From: Montifringilla adamsi
Lineage: Eukaryota > Chordata > Aves > Passeriformes > Passeridae
Length of the DNA stretch: 64,000 nucleotides
Assembly (NCBI GenBank): GCA_017590115.1
Contig: JAGGNK010000002.1
Location: forward strand, 16,487,264-16,551,263
Direction of reading: 5' to 3'
The position numbers were made by a program, and so were the translations under genes. Shown piece after piece: positions 1-13,298 of the stretch. The number at the start of each line of letters is the position of its first letter. Within the stretch, counting starts at the first letter, position 1. The notes beneath the pieces were generated by a model, which saw only the letters and a list, made by a program, of their open reading frames with translations, had not been told where the DNA came from and searched no databases.

Positions 1-1557
1 AAAATAGCTTTTTTACATCTCAGGATTCAATACTGTCATGGAAACTTCTTTTAATATGAGTTTTCTCTTATTTTTGGATGTGGATCTCAACAATAATTTA
101 TCACTTATAATGTCACCTTTGGAAAATTATGGTTTTATCCCCAATTATCTCGAGTTTCTTTAGGAAGGATGTTATTTCTAGGTGTTCATCAAAACCGTGC
201 TTGCCATGGTAGAGGAAATTTGTTTCTTGATTATGGAAGTAGAAAGGAATTTATATCAAATTTATTAATATACATTCAAGGTGTACTGGGCAATCAGTCT
301 TACCCAGAAAAAAATGATTACTTTAGAATCTCAGAGGTCATAAAAAACCAAATTTTCAACTCTAAGCTCCAAGCTGAAAATTAAACAAGCAGAACCTGAA
401 AATACAGGACCAGGAAATGTTACATACTCACACCAATGCACATTTAAGAATGTGGGAATTGTGAATATTTGGGATGATGGCTAGCAAACAGTATGATTAG
501 CACCAGCCTCAGCAACAGCAAATTTATACCTCCTAATGAAAAAGGACATCCCAAAAGATGCCACTCACCTGTCCTGCTGTTTCATGCTGGGCACTGCAGT
601 GACATTTCCAGGTAATTTATGCTGTCATTTTTTGTTACAACAGCTGCCATCATCCCTGACCCAAACCCACCACAGGGCTGAAGGATCTGGTGTCTGATCA
701 CAAGTCCAAACTTGTAACAGACTTTGCAAATCAATTTTAAAAAACAGACTTTGGTAGTTGTGGACTAGATCTCTAATATTTGCCTGACATTCCAATTTAT
801 GGACCTGGTTCCATGGAGGAATGGATTTACACATTCCGTGCTCAGCTCTTCCTCTCAGCTCTAATCACCCTTTTTCTCTCTTCCCAAAGAATTTTGTGGT
901 ATCTCCATTCACTAGCATTAGTCAGCAAGCAAGAAAATTATTAGTATTATTACTTCCTGAATAGAGATATTTGGAAATTGCTTTTGAAGCCTTATTTCCT
1001 GCTTTTTAAAACTTATTATAACTTAGAAACAGCAAGAAACATACTGAAATTGAAATAGCACGCATAGAAGTGTATCGCAATGCCATGAAAGTTTCTTGTT
1101 AAACATTTAATATTCTAAATTTATGCCACTAAAGTGTCTGCCTGCTTTCATTTCCCCACATCTTCTACTTGAAGACAAATGTGGGAAGAGAATAATTAGT
1201 TTCTATTGTAATGAACTGTAAAATTTATAGTAGATTATTAAATTGAGAAGCATAGAACAATATTATCATTAAGGATTTATAGGTTATAAAATTCAAATTA
1301 TATATATTTCATAAATTCTCTCTGATTTCCATTGCTATTATGACTTTACCAAATGTCCTTCCTGTTTCTTATTTCCGTCTGGCATCCTCCCACAGCTGAA
1401 GGGAATCTTTCAAAGGCTGCATAGATTTAAGGAAAGAAAGAGGAGTTTTTCCCTAGCTCAGGAACTTTGCTGGTTTTGCTCAACCAGGATGTTTTGTGTT
1501 GGTGCAGGTGAGATCTGCAGCTCAGAAACAAACCCCTGCCTTGGCTGCTATTGTATT
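1..1557. other. A+T-rich unique noncoding sequence
   Basis: I see no gene, RNA gene or recognisable repeat here. Reading frames are short and closed by frequent stops on both strands, and the A/T-rich composition (for example 1200-1320) is ordinary for bird intergenic or intronic DNA. The stretch ends at the left edge of the LTR-like element. Confidence 0.7.
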
Positions 1558-1965
1558 TGTGGGGTTCCCAGACAAAGGAAGGAATGATGACTGTGACTCC
1601 ATGTTCTTAGAAGGCTAATTTATTATTTTATGATATTATATTATATTACAGAATAGTAAACTAAACAGCACTAAAGAATACAGAAAGGAGACTTACAGAA
1701 GACTAAAAAAGATACTAATGAAACTCCTGACTCTTTCCAGAGTCTGGCAGTGCTTGGCCGTAATTGGCCATTAGGTCAAAACACTTCACATGAAACCACT
1801 GAAACAATCACCTGTTGGTAAACAATCTCCAACCACATTCCAAAGCAGCAAAACACAGGAGAAGCAAATGAGATAATATTGTTTTCCTTTTTTTCTGAGG
1901 CTTCTCAGCTTCCCAGGAGAAGAATCCTGGGTGAAGGCATTTTCCCAGAAAATATGACTGTCACA
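1558..1965 (-). mobile_element. Probable solo LTR of an endogenous retrovirus
   Basis: Read on the minus strand, the element starts TGTGACAG at 1965 and ends CCCCACA at 1558. This gives about 408 bp with the TG...CA termini typical of retroviral LTRs. An AATAAA polyadenylation signal on the minus strand lies at 1619-1624, about 60 bp before the 3' end, where an LTR would carry it, next to an A/T-rich block (1620-1660). The overall text resembles LTRs I associate with songbird ERVs, possibly ERVL-like, but the family name is inference. No gag, pol or env remnant or second LTR is visible on either side, so it is most simply a solo LTR left by recombination. The flanking 5-mers (gtatt left, ggtta right) do not form a clean target-site duplication, so the exact ends are uncertain or the flanks have diverged. 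Confidence 0.68.
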
Positions 1966-4900
1966 GGTTACAGACTGTGTTTGGAGCCCCCTCCTCAGAA
2001 TATGTGATTTACAGTCATCACAACAGTAGGGATCTTTCAGCAGAGCAGAGAATTCCTTTATCCCAGAGAGACACCAGCACATCTTCCAGAGCTCTCTGAG
2101 CCCCTGCTCGCCCCGCAGCACTTCTGACAGGTGCAGTGTAGGAGTGGGTTTAGCTGAGCCCCCTTTTCAACCCCAGCCCTTCCCACCTCTCCTGGAACAC
2201 AAACAGCTTAATGGTCCCTTCCCAGCAGCTCTGACACCTCCTGAGAGCAGGCAGCCACTGGCATTACCTAGTGATCTCCTAAATTGCCATTTTTCTTTTT
2301 CAACTATCTCTACTATATATCTTCTTGAGAGAAAACTACCATATGAAGTGCTTCTGAAGTAAAGAAATTCACTTCAGAGGGTTTGGAGGTGTTTTTTCCC
2401 TCCTATTTTTTCCTTAAACTCGTGGCTCTAAAAACCATTGACAGTTTTGATGGAAGAGGTTGCTGCCAGCAAGAAAACAGATGCAAAACTGAGGAAAACG
2501 TGTGAAATATTGAGAAGAGTAAATCAGTGCTTCAGTGTCAGAGTCACTATTTCATTATTCAGATGCAGTAGGCTGAGCAAAAAAGATGAAACATGTCAAA
2601 AGTAAGAAGGAGGTTAGGATTGAAGTTCACTGAGAAACCTCCGCATCCAAGGCTTCTGCTTTGTAATATTTATATTTATCCTCCAAAATCCTTGTGCTCC
2701 TCTGACTCATATCGTTTTTGATCAGCATACCAAAGCATTTTACTGCAGTGTTTGTTTCACTGCACTCTCATTTCACCCAGCCCTGCTGAATTTCACCACT
2801 GCAAAGATAAAGATGCACTGCAAAGATTCAAGCCCAACACGACTGCTCCCTCAAAAGTACAGAAAAGATGATGCTGAGAGGATGTCACATGTTTGGGAAA
2901 GTTGGAAAAACATCTAAAACATATTGGCTACAGCAGGATTGGATTTGCTGCCTGCAAATCAGAGCCCACAGGGCTCAACATGGTTACAGATGGGTGATTG
3001 TCAGTTTTGTTTGCATTTCTACTTTTTTTTTCCATTATATATATATATATATTTTAACAGAATTATCATTACTTTTGCCTCATGACAGAAATAATCTACA
3101 GAAGACCAAATAAAGGCTAATCTAAGGACCAAACCACCACCACAACTCTTCCCTAGACCACAAAGTGAAGCCTGGCTGAGCTCAGCAGCACCTCAGCCAC
3201 GCTGTACCAAAGCAAAATTCATTTTTGTCCATTTTCTTTCACCCCAATATCCTTCACATTGCTATTTCCAGGCAAGGAATTCTTCAGAGAGGGGAAAAAA
3301 TCCAGAGTAAACTCTAATCTACCTGATCAGTCACAAGATCTGTTCATACCCTAAAATGTCACTTCAGCTGGGTTCTGTAGTGTTTGGTGCAACTCAGTCT
3401 TAAAAAGGGGTAAACCTTCATCACCATAACCCCCTAAAGAAGGAGTTAATGTTGTTTTCAGAGGGTGTCCATGAAGTGAGTTCCAAAGCCTTTGCAAGTT
3501 CACCTCAGGTTTTTAAGGTGGGTACACTGGAATGCTAATATGATTTTTTTCTAAAAAAATGACAAAACATTTCATTTTAGCATTTTCAAATTAGTTTGTC
3601 TTTTTACTGTCATTTACCCAATTCATTTTCTCATGTCCAGTTTCATTAAAAAAAAAGACAACAAAATCCTAATAATGAAAATATTTTAAAATTTTAATTG
3701 TTTTGGTTCTGAAAGCCAAGATTTTTGTACAACTTGCCAGAAAACAAACAAACAAAAAAAATTAGTTGTTTACTTATCCAATACCCTTAACCTTTATTAG
3801 ACATCGTGGCAGAAACACCTCAAACAACTGAGTCATGTTTTCAAGAAAAACTTCAGATTCAGCAACTTGCTTTTCCAGACCTGCTTGGGATTCTCAGGAA
3901 TATTCCTCCCTCTCCCAGCTCAGAGACAAAAAGGGAATATTCCCTGAGCCAGGAGAGCAATGGGATCATGAGGAGCCAGCCCAGAGATGATCCTGCTATT
4001 CACCAGACACAGCAGCTGCTAATGATGGATTTCTACCTACAGGTTTTTCTTAAATAAGTGCCAAGTACCGTAATTTGTAATTACTGTAACATTTTTCCAC
4101 GTTTTTCCTGTTATCCAACCAACCCATTGAAAATCCTGCAGTTTTTGAATGATGTTTTCTCCAGCCTTAGTGGCCAAGTCTGCACTAATCAATACATTTT
4201 ATCTATCATTTATAAATGCATTTCCAAGTATCTCTGAGTGCAGAGGTGAGACAGCAGCTGGAACTGGAAGTTCTTCTGACTGCTTTTCCTCCTCTAATAA
4301 GCCTTGGTTATCCTGAAAGATTTCCAGCCTGATAGTAACCTCTCAATCAATCACAGGGTTACACACTGTTTATTCCTCATGAATTAACGGTTTAGAGCCA
4401 ATATTGTGCATTATAGTTTTCCAGTCCTCTAGACAAAAGAGGTGCATTTACCATTTCCAAGAGCAGTGGGTTTTGTGCCAATTTTGAAAGGAAGGGCCAG
4501 TGCCATCCTCAAACGAGCAAAGACTAGTGCACAGAGGAAGGGAAGATGAAGGCAGGCTTACAAGAGACATGAAAAAGATATTTTTTTAAAGCATTTTCTC
4601 TTTCCCCTTGATCAATTTCTTTTCTCAAGGTGCTTTTTAACAACGAGGCAGGGCAGCGTATTTGGCTCTGTCAAAACCAACATTCCCTCAATGTCACTTG
4701 AAGAAATAATGATTTTCTACAGGAGAAAATCCTGTGGAAAGGACTCGACAGATAGTCCAGCAGATGCATTTTTCAAGGGGGACAGACAGGCCTGCAGTTT
4801 TATATCAATTTTCAGAAGGCAGCTTTATACCATGAGAACCAGGAATACAACAGCTCAGCTGAAAATTCGACCTCTCGTCCTGGGCAGGTGAAAGCAGCAG

Positions 4901-5040
4901 AAAGATTTTGGAAAGAAAAACAAAATGGGGGAAAAAGAGAAGAGATAGTAATGAACAAAATCCAGGCTGGGAGAGTTTAACAGAATTTATAACAACTGAA
5001 AAGCTGTTAGGAAACCTTCCCAGACAAAACATTCCTTTTT
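1966..5040. other. Unique noncoding sequence
   Basis: No gene is seen. The stretch holds one (AT)8 microsatellite, listed separately, and A/T-rich low-complexity patches around 3540-3760. Short open frames such as 3806-4057 (+) have no recognisable motif and look like chance. Confidence 0.65.
3037..3052. repeat. (AT)8 microsatellite
   Basis: Sixteen bases of perfect AT dinucleotide repeat lie directly after a T-rich run (3023-3031). It is a simple-sequence repeat likely to vary in length between individuals. Confidence 0.9.
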
Positions 5041-5720
5041 CTGTTCAAAGCCTCTCTGCTGCCTGGGTGATGCCCCTGGGTTCAGGGGAAGGAGGAAAGC
5101 GCTCCTCCAGGAGGGAAAACACCTCCCTTCCTGCTGACCCTCTGTGCTCCCCTCCTCCCAGAGCCTTTTTCCAAGGAATCATCACAAGGAGAGGCAGCCT
5201 GGCTCCCTGCCCTCCCTCCCGGGCAGCTCTGGGGGCACAGGTGAGCTGCTGAGGAGGAGGAGATGCAAGGAGAACTTCCACTGTGTCAGTGCTAAGTGGT
5301 TCAGCAGCTGGAAACTCCAACAGCCCCTTCCACCACAATCAAAATCAAAATGAATTCAACAGGCTTTGTCCCTGGAGCAGGCTGGCAAAGCTGGGTTTCA
5401 CAGCCCTCCTTTTGGGCCCAGGGAAGGTGTTTCAAAGGCGTGTGGCACCCCTGGCAGAGCACACAGCTGTGCAAAACAGCTGGAGCCAAACGCCAGGGGA
5501 AGCTGCAGCAACAAAGATGAGTTTTGAAGTGCTGCCCACAAAGGGACATCATTCCCTGCCTGCAGGAGAGGAGCCCAGCCCAGCCCTCAGGAAGGGAAAT
5601 CAGGGCAAACCACCAGCTCTGCTTTCCAGGAACGCTCCAGCTGCTCTCTCCTCTCCGCTTGTCCTCACCAAACCACGACGTGTTTCCCTCAAACAGAGCA
5701 GTTTAAAGTGAGGCTGGAAC
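5041..5720. other. GC-rich, CpG-poor islet without a supported gene
   Basis: This stretch is clearly richer in G+C than its surroundings and contains overlapping open frames on both strands, the longest being 5283-5711 (+, 142 codons). They overlap in several frames at once, which is what low stop-codon density in GC-rich DNA produces, and none has a domain I recognise. A consensus-like splice donor (CAG then GTGAGC) sits at 5238-5246, but I see no matching exon structure. CpG dinucleotides are sparse, so this is not a typical CpG-island promoter. It could be a noncoding RNA exon or simply a compositional islet. Confidence 0.5.
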
Positions 5721-6499
5721 CACACTTCGCCTTGGCTTTGGGGATAACTGGGGAAGGTGCGCTCGGAGCAGATTTCTTTGCAGCAGATAGTGAAAAACAA
5801 AAGTTCACTGGTTTTATTTATGTCAAATTTAGGATTATTTAAATATGCAAAGCTTCCAGGGGTGACCAGGGCTGGCACATCTGCAGAAAACACACAAGGG
5901 TTGAGGAACTATTTTCTCCCTGACTAAGGAGTTCCAAAAGCTGTTCTAGAGGGGGGGTGTCCCTATTTTTTCATGAAAATATTGAGAAATCTATCCTATA
6001 TTTTTGGAGTAGTTTTTATTTAATATATGACCAGATTACATACTGGGTGGGTGTTGGGTTGGATTGGGCTGATTGTCTATAGATGCTGCAAATAATTTAA
6101 CAAGCACTCTCATGATTCTTGCTTTAGGCAAAACATTCATTTTCTGCTGCTTAAAAGTAATGATTCTTTTATTATTTCATTTTTACAACAATTTAGGAAA
6201 AATATTTAAAATAATGTTTCTAGTATAATATGTTATGGAAGAGAAAATGCCACGAAACTCACTCCAGACCTCATTCCATTAAAATCAAGCTATGCCAGAC
6301 ACTTGGCCACCACGGATTGCAAGTTCTAATAAAAGCTAGAAAAATCTATTGAGATTTTGATTATTAGAAAAGTGTTCAATGCACAAAATTCCCTACACAG
6401 AAATATGTAAAAGATTCCAATTTACACTAAGCTATCTTAACACTTAATTAATATTTTTGCTCTAATTAACATTTACTGAGTATCCTATTTATGATTCCT

Positions 6500-6501
<2 letters not shown>
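5721..6501. other. A+T-rich unique noncoding sequence
   Basis: No gene or repeat is recognised between the GC-rich islet and the long T run. A short G run (5951-5957) is the only low-complexity feature. Confidence 0.6.

Positions 6502-6568
<67 letters not shown>
6502..6568. repeat. Uninterrupted homopolymer of 67 T
   Basis: Sixty-seven consecutive T residues run between a C at 6501 and AACCAG at 6569. Read on the minus strand this is an A67 tract, as would be left by a retroposed poly(A) tail. However, I find no retrotransposed body next to it and no flanking direct repeat. The length is exceptional for a pure run and may include assembly or polymerase error. Confidence 0.95.
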
Positions 6569-6573
<5 letters not shown>

Positions 6574-8566
6574 GATATCCCCTTTCCCTCTCCATCCTTG
6601 AAGTATCAAACACTGATATGGAATATCAGCTTTCTGGACACTTAGATAAAAAATATTATTAGCTGTATTTTGCCCAATATAACCCCCTAAAGTCACAGTT
6701 TCATAGTGATTTTACCCATCTATATTTTCAATTTTGTAAGGAGCTTTTATGCTCTGAAACTCTAAAGAATTATCAACTGAAAGAAGATTAAAAGCTGGAA
6801 TGTACAAGATCCTCTTATGGGACAACCCACAGTATCCCCAAGTGGTGTTTGTCTTCTTGGGCACAACAAAATTAAAAGCGTGTTTTGGAAACGTTGCTCT
6901 CCCCACACTCCTGTCCTTATTAATACACACAAATATTCCCAGTATTGAGAACACTGTAATTGAAAGTCATGCTCTGACTGCTCCAGAGGTGTAAATCAAT
7001 AACCTCATTGAACCGATAGGAACAATTCAGTATGAAGTGAAAATCCTGATGGCAGAAGCACCAATGTAAATCTGTGATAACAACAGTGATTTATATTGTC
7101 TGCATCTGTTCTTGTTACTTTCACTTTGAAAATACCTTTAGTTTTCACTGACATTTGCTTCTACCTGTTTACATACTTTGAATAGATAATCAATAAAGTT
7201 TCAGAATCATCTTTAGGGATGGGGAATGCTGGTTCTGCAGGGAATGAGCAGTGTGAGTTCTTTCCCCACACAGCCTGTGCCTTGTGCCACACAGAATTCC
7301 TGGGGCTGAATCCCTGCCCTGCAGCCAGAGAGTTTTCCAGAGCAAAGGGATCCCAGTTTGACCCAAGGGGTTCCCAGTTCCCTGCCCAGAAGAGAAGGAT
7401 CCCATTAAAGGAACAACACTCGCAGTGAATGGGCTGGGCTGGACCCCTGCCATCCCTGTGCAATGCACAGCCCAAGGAAATCACCAATAATTCTCTTGTT
7501 AGAGGAGAATAAAAGACAAACAAGGAGTTTTACTGTAGTTCCCAAGTTATTTTTAACCAAGATGCACCTGAAATTTGGTGATTAGTTAAAGAATTTGTTC
7601 TTTATAGGGCTCTTGAAAATTCCATTAAGTCTGTATTTACTTAGCATTTTCTCTAACTGCCTTATTGGAAAATCAGACAGCAGGAGTTTCAGAAGAAGTA
7701 ATAACAGAATAAAACCCCATTTTCTATTCTAGTGCCACAAGAGGAAGGGGTTGAATTCCAGGGTGCCTAAATTGAGACTGGACAAATGTAGTGACATGCA
7801 TTCCAGGTTCCACCACAGAACACAGGTCCAGAATAAATTCATTACCACATTCCTTCCAAATAGAGTTGTTAACTGCAGACAGCACAATCCAGCAACAACT
7901 ACTGCTTCAGATTTTGGAAACCATGGAAGCACTGCTGGATTTCAATGCCCTCTGTGTGGGTCAGTGCAATAAGAAGCAATAGATTTGAGCCTGTACAATT
8001 TAAAGCAAGAAGGCACAGATTCAGCCACACAACTCTTCTTGATGAAAAACCATAAAGTCACCCAGAAGTATTCGAAAAATGCAGGACTGTAACTTCAGAC
8101 CAAAGCAGAGTAATCCACTTTTCAAAGTTCCCTGATAAGAGCTGCAGTCTTTTGAATTTGCCTTGAGTTTCAGTTTGAAGATCTACAAAAAGATATCTAT
8201 CTCTAAAGGACTCTGCTCAAGAAATGTCAAACGTAAACACACTTTGAAGGAGTTAAACAACTGTTTCCAGAGCAGCAATGATCAATTTTGAAGCTTATTT
8301 GTTGTTTTAGTTTGATTTAACAGCACAGGAAGGAGACCTCAGCACAGAGCAATGCCATGCAGTGATGTGGAGGTGCAGTGATTGGATATTGCTGGTGCCA
8401 GCATGAATTCTGGGGTGATGGATGTACATAAAGCCTTTTGCAGCTGGATTCATTTCCAAGTGTGGAAATTCATGGAGTGGATGTCCTGACAGCTGCCTGG
8501 CACCACAACCAGGTGTCATACAGGTGGGGAAAAATGCAGCTTCTGTGAGGGGGGACCAAAGGGGAA

Positions 8567-8584
8567 AAAATAAATAAATAAATA
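8567..8584. repeat. (TAAA)n microsatellite
   Basis: About four and a half copies of TAAA follow a short A run. Confidence 0.85.
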
Positions 8585-9152
8585 GAAAAGAGTTGCTTTT
8601 ATTTAAAAAGCAGCAGGACAGGGGGAAAACAGGCCTTTAAAGAAGAACCTTTCATCTCACAGTGCAGCCTTAGAAGATAAAAATGCTTCCAAATTTTCAT
8701 ATATGAATATCTAAACTCAATCTGCAGACAAAAAATTGAAACAAGAGTGGCCTGGTTTCCCAATATACCAAACACTTTCAATTCTTATTTTTATATCATG
8801 CTGGTTTCTCAGGTATCTCTGAAGTACATATTGCAAGTTTGGTGTGTGCAGTGTTCAAACCCACCAGAAGTGAGGCAGCTCTGGCTGGCTGCTGGCTAAA
8901 GTATGACTGCTGCACCCAAAATTTTATCCAGGACTTGCTGTTGTACTGGAATATCTCTGACAGGTTAGCTAAATCACAAAATTCAGAATGGTGTCCTATT
9001 TACACCTGTACATTGCTGATTAAAAGTGGACTATAGCATTTTATTTAAATAATTCATTTAGATGAAAAAATCAGGAATCCCCAATGGAAAATTGTTGTCC
9101 TTAAATGCAGCCTAAAGTGAACTGATGGCTGACAGAGAAGCAAATATTTTGC

Positions 9153-9171
9153 TTTTTTTTTTTTTTTTTTT
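9153..9171. repeat. T19 homopolymer
   Basis: Nineteen consecutive T residues; no retroposed body is recognised beside it. Confidence 0.9.
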
Positions 9172-9487
9172 AATGAGACAAAATAAATTCTGCTGTTCCC
9201 AATGTCAGTAAAATTTGCTAACATTCATCTAATCAATGTCAGAAAACCTATCAAGTCCCCACATATTAACAGAGTCAGCTGTGGTAACTATGACACTGCA
9301 CTATTCTGTATTCTGATAGAAGAACACCAAGTGAAATTCTCTAAAATTAAACCTCCCAAGCTCATACCCAAGGCTACTGCCAAAGCAAAAAGCAGGTTTG
9401 TATTTCAGCAGACAAATGACTGATGATCATTATTAGACATTTTCCATGAGATCTACAACATCAAACCTCTCCTTTGAGAAATTTCTA

Positions 9488-9524
9488 AGATCGTTCCCAA
9501 TCGCTCCTGAGATCGTTCCTGAGA
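9488..9524. repeat. Short imperfect tandem repeat
   Basis: The word AGATCGTTCC recurs after about 24 bases, with an intermediate ATCGCTCCTGAG copy, giving a compact tandem of related 12 bp words. Confidence 0.6.
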
Positions 9525-12500
9525 CACATTTATGGATAGTGTATGACTCTCAAAGAAATTGCACCTCAGAATTTTGTTTCTATGACAAGAAATAAGGCTT
9601 CAACTCTTTGCCTAGTTTCAGTAGACATATTAAGGGTCAATATGGTCCACATATTTAGACCTCTGGAGAAGGCAAAAAGCAAAAAGACAAGTAAATCATG
9701 TTTAAAATACTAGAGCCCAACCATAAAAATCTATTGTTTCTCTTTTGCAGTGATGGTATTTTACCATCCAAATAAAAATCCCAGCTCACCGATGAACAGA
9801 ATGATTGAAGCAACACTGTACCACAGTTTTAATTTCAGGTATTTGAAAAGATGATACCATAAAATGATCTGGAATATTGTCGCAGCATAAATCTCCCAGC
9901 ACTTTCCCTGTCCTTAATGTTCAAGCCTAAAATTGTTCCATTCTTTAGCTGACAGTGCACATTGTAAAAGTTGCAGTTTATCACTTTCCTTTCATTCCTC
10001 CCCAGCAGTTCCATTACCACATTCTTTTTTTATTACAATCGCAGGGTGTCACTACAGAAGTGACATCACGAGGGGAGAACAAGGATTTGCCAGGAATAAT
10101 CGGAATTTCTCTGCAGTGCCAGAGAGCTCTGAATTCAGAGGCAAAGGACAGCCTTGCATTTCAGCATGCTGAACATGTGCACTCTCAAATCTATTGCCTG
10201 TCACTGGAGTCCCTTGGACTGCAGAAATTATATCCCACAGTTGGGTAGTACAAAGGTAATTCTGTTGCCATATGTTGTGCCAAAGAGCTCACGCCGTGAC
10301 AGGGTGCATTACTGATTATGCTTTCCCATGTGATGCCAATTTTCTCCTTCATCTGTGAGGGATAAACCTTGTCTCCATTCAGATTTTAAAGTAGCCAAAA
10401 TAAAACTGCACCTCCAACAAGCTGGCGGTGCAAATTCTGCTTTAAAAGAGAAGCAGAAGAAGCCCAGCAATTTTTCAGATATTGGAAATTGCTTTCATTT
10501 TGCACCCAGAATTCACTTTGCATCAAGCCCATGGGAATTCCAGTCCCAATTCAGGAAAAAATGGAATAAGAACACTTTGATCAGCCTCACACATTTGCTT
10601 CATCAAACACTGCAGTAGTTTTGAGTTTCTCTGGTTGGTTGCTTTTGAATGCTGGCATGGGCAGCAGCTCACACAGACAGAAAAGAAATACCAGGAGAGA
10701 AGAAAGAAAATAGGTAGAGCCCCCCAGAGCATGTTTAAGAGATTTTGCTTGTCTGTCCAATTTATTGCTGGATTTCATTACTTAGCAGCAGTGAATTGAA
10801 GTGGCTGATAACATGCCACAAATGATTTCACCCATCAGCATTCAGCTCAGCTCAGGAATCATCAAAAACCATTGCCACAAGCCTGGGCTTGGGCAGAGCA
10901 GGGAAATGAGATGGATTTCATCCTGGTGAGACCAGGCACAGCACGTGAGAAAACCCAGTGCACAGCAGGGCCTCACCTCACAGGGCAGAAATGGAGATTT
11001 CAGGAAGAACTTTAGGCAAGACAACAAAAAATAACTCCTAAAGAGGGAAGAATTGGCAGTGAAACTTCTCACAGCACAGAAACTTCTCCTTGAGGTAAAA
11101 TGCTGAGGCAGAAATGCACAGACAAACACTTCTCATGTTCTTCAGGAGTCAAACAAGAACCATCCCCGTCAGGTGTGCTCACAGCTCAGTGCTTTGGCCA
11201 TTCTGGTTTTCAAACTCTTGGAACAGAAAGAGAAACTCAGAGAGGGCTCTGCACAACAACAGCCTTTGGAATTCAGTGGCTTGGCAAGGAAAACCTCCAG
11301 TGGAGATTTGCTCAGGTGTATAAAGCCACTGTCACATCAGTTCCTCCTCTATCCACACACCAAGAAAGACTCAGCTAGGATGTTTAGGATTTCAAGCATC
11401 AGGCAGGGGTTCAAAACCTCAAGCCCCTCTGCAATCATCAGGAATGCTGCTTGTAAACCCAGAACTTGAAGAATTCTCCTCTTCCCCATCAAAAGCAAGC
11501 CTAGGCCTGATAGGATGCCCACACCCTGGGGATCTCCTGCTTTTACTTTTTCAAACAATGAGTTTAGGTATTTTGTTGCGCCAGTAGGCAGCCTGTAATC
11601 CTCACCCCAATTTCAAGGTTACTGGAACAAACTCCTTTTGATTTAAGGCCTTTTGCCTTCAGCTAAAATGGAGCTTATTCTAATTATCTTCATTATAGCA
11701 CACATCATTCGGGGCTCCCATGGGCACTGAGGGTGTAACGAGGATGGCATTTTACATCCACTGACCTCTAAATTAGTGCAAGCTTATTTCACCAGGAGAG
11801 AGCACAAAGTAAAATAAATCCTTTGCTTTCCACGCAGTTTACAAATGAAATTTTGTGGCTTGTTGTGTGAGACTCTGTCATCTGCATTCCTGTTGCTCTG
11901 GCACTGCAGATGTCCAAGGCTGTTTTATGTGCCACTTTCATGGCCAAATTGCTGTAAACTCCAGGAAGGTTTATGGCCACATTAAAGAACATTCTCCCAT
12001 CAAGCCATCCAACTTTTCACTATACAACAGCTCCTGGACACACCCCCTCAGTAAACTTTATAGGAGACCCTCACATACAACCAGGAGGCCCAAAACCATC
12101 ATTTGGTCTTTTGCCATCAGGAAATATTGTGAAACCTTCCTTTGTTTGGTTTGTGGGTCCTCTCTTACCGGTGTGCTCCCAAGGAAAAAAAAAAAAAAAA
12201 GGGAGAATGGAAAGAGCATAAAAGGTGGGGAGAATGGAGAAAAATCATTGTTCCTCTTCAGCTGTGAGACATTCTAAAAGAGAATGAACTGTTCTTAGAT
12301 GTTTGATCTGTCCTGATGAAGTTGGAGTCAGCCACCACAGTAAATAGTGATGGTGATGGCACTGTGGAGAATACCTCAAGATAAAGAACAGCAAATCACA
12401 TTATGTTCAGTAAACGTTAAATTTATAATAGATCAACATACCCAAATCAGCTAATCCCCTGTTCAGTTATTGAAAAAAGAATATTTAGTACCCAGAACCT

Positions 12501-13220
12501 GGACAGAGGTTAGTACAGTTATTTCACAAATTCCATCAAGGCCTGTCCAACCACCTGGTGTGAAGGAAATGCTGTAAGTGAAATCTGACCGGATTTGTTA
12601 TTTCAGTATTTCTCTTTCTCCTTTTAGCATGCCCCACTAGTTGGCAATTACTGCCTACTGTACAATCTATTAAATATTCATGTCAGATATTATTTGCATA
12701 GAGCAGCTTTTCTCTGATAAAAAATATGTTATTCATTCACTGCTTAGAAGATTGACCTCAGGTCCCTACTTTAAACACACAGTTATATTGATTGTGAAAA
12801 TACTCCAGGAAAATGATGTAGTTTATATGCATGCATTATTTCTACTGAGTCATCCTAAAGCTTATAATTTAAGCCTCAGTGTTTCAGGTAAAATGAAATT
12901 GCTTCACTAAGGAAGGCTGCTTTGATTTCAGCTTTGCTCTGAGCTTTGCCAGGCAAGCAGAAAATCTTCATGGTGTGAAAGGTCTTGTTCATATGGAATG
13001 TGCAGTCATGCCTTGATAGAACCGTGTGCGTTCAAAACACACCCAGCCTTTGTCCAGAGATTGTTTTACAAACCCCTTTCCTGTTCCTTATGTAAATAAT
13101 CCCAGGTCCCATATTAATGGAAGATCATCATAAATGAGCAGTGAATTTAGGCTTCCAAAGCAGTGCTGTGGCTAATGTGTTATACATGGAGCACAAAGAA
13201 CAGAAATAAATTTAAAAAAT

Positions 13221-13253
13221 AAACAGAAAAAAACCCAACAAAACAAAACAAAC

Positions 13254-13298
<45 letters not shown>

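Larger units (their letters stand above)
6569..13220. other. Unique noncoding sequence with scattered homopolymers
   Basis: No gene is seen. Small simple repeats present are (TAAA)n at 8567-8584, T19 at 9153-9171, an imperfect tandem of GATCGTTCC-type words at 9488-9524, and A16 at 12185-12200. Open frames of 60-140 codons occur on both strands without recognisable domains. Confidence 0.6.

Noticed and set aside
1786..2121. 111-codon open frame on the minus strand.
   Set aside because: It spans the left part of the LTR and its flank. LTRs do not normally encode protein, and no retroviral domain is present.
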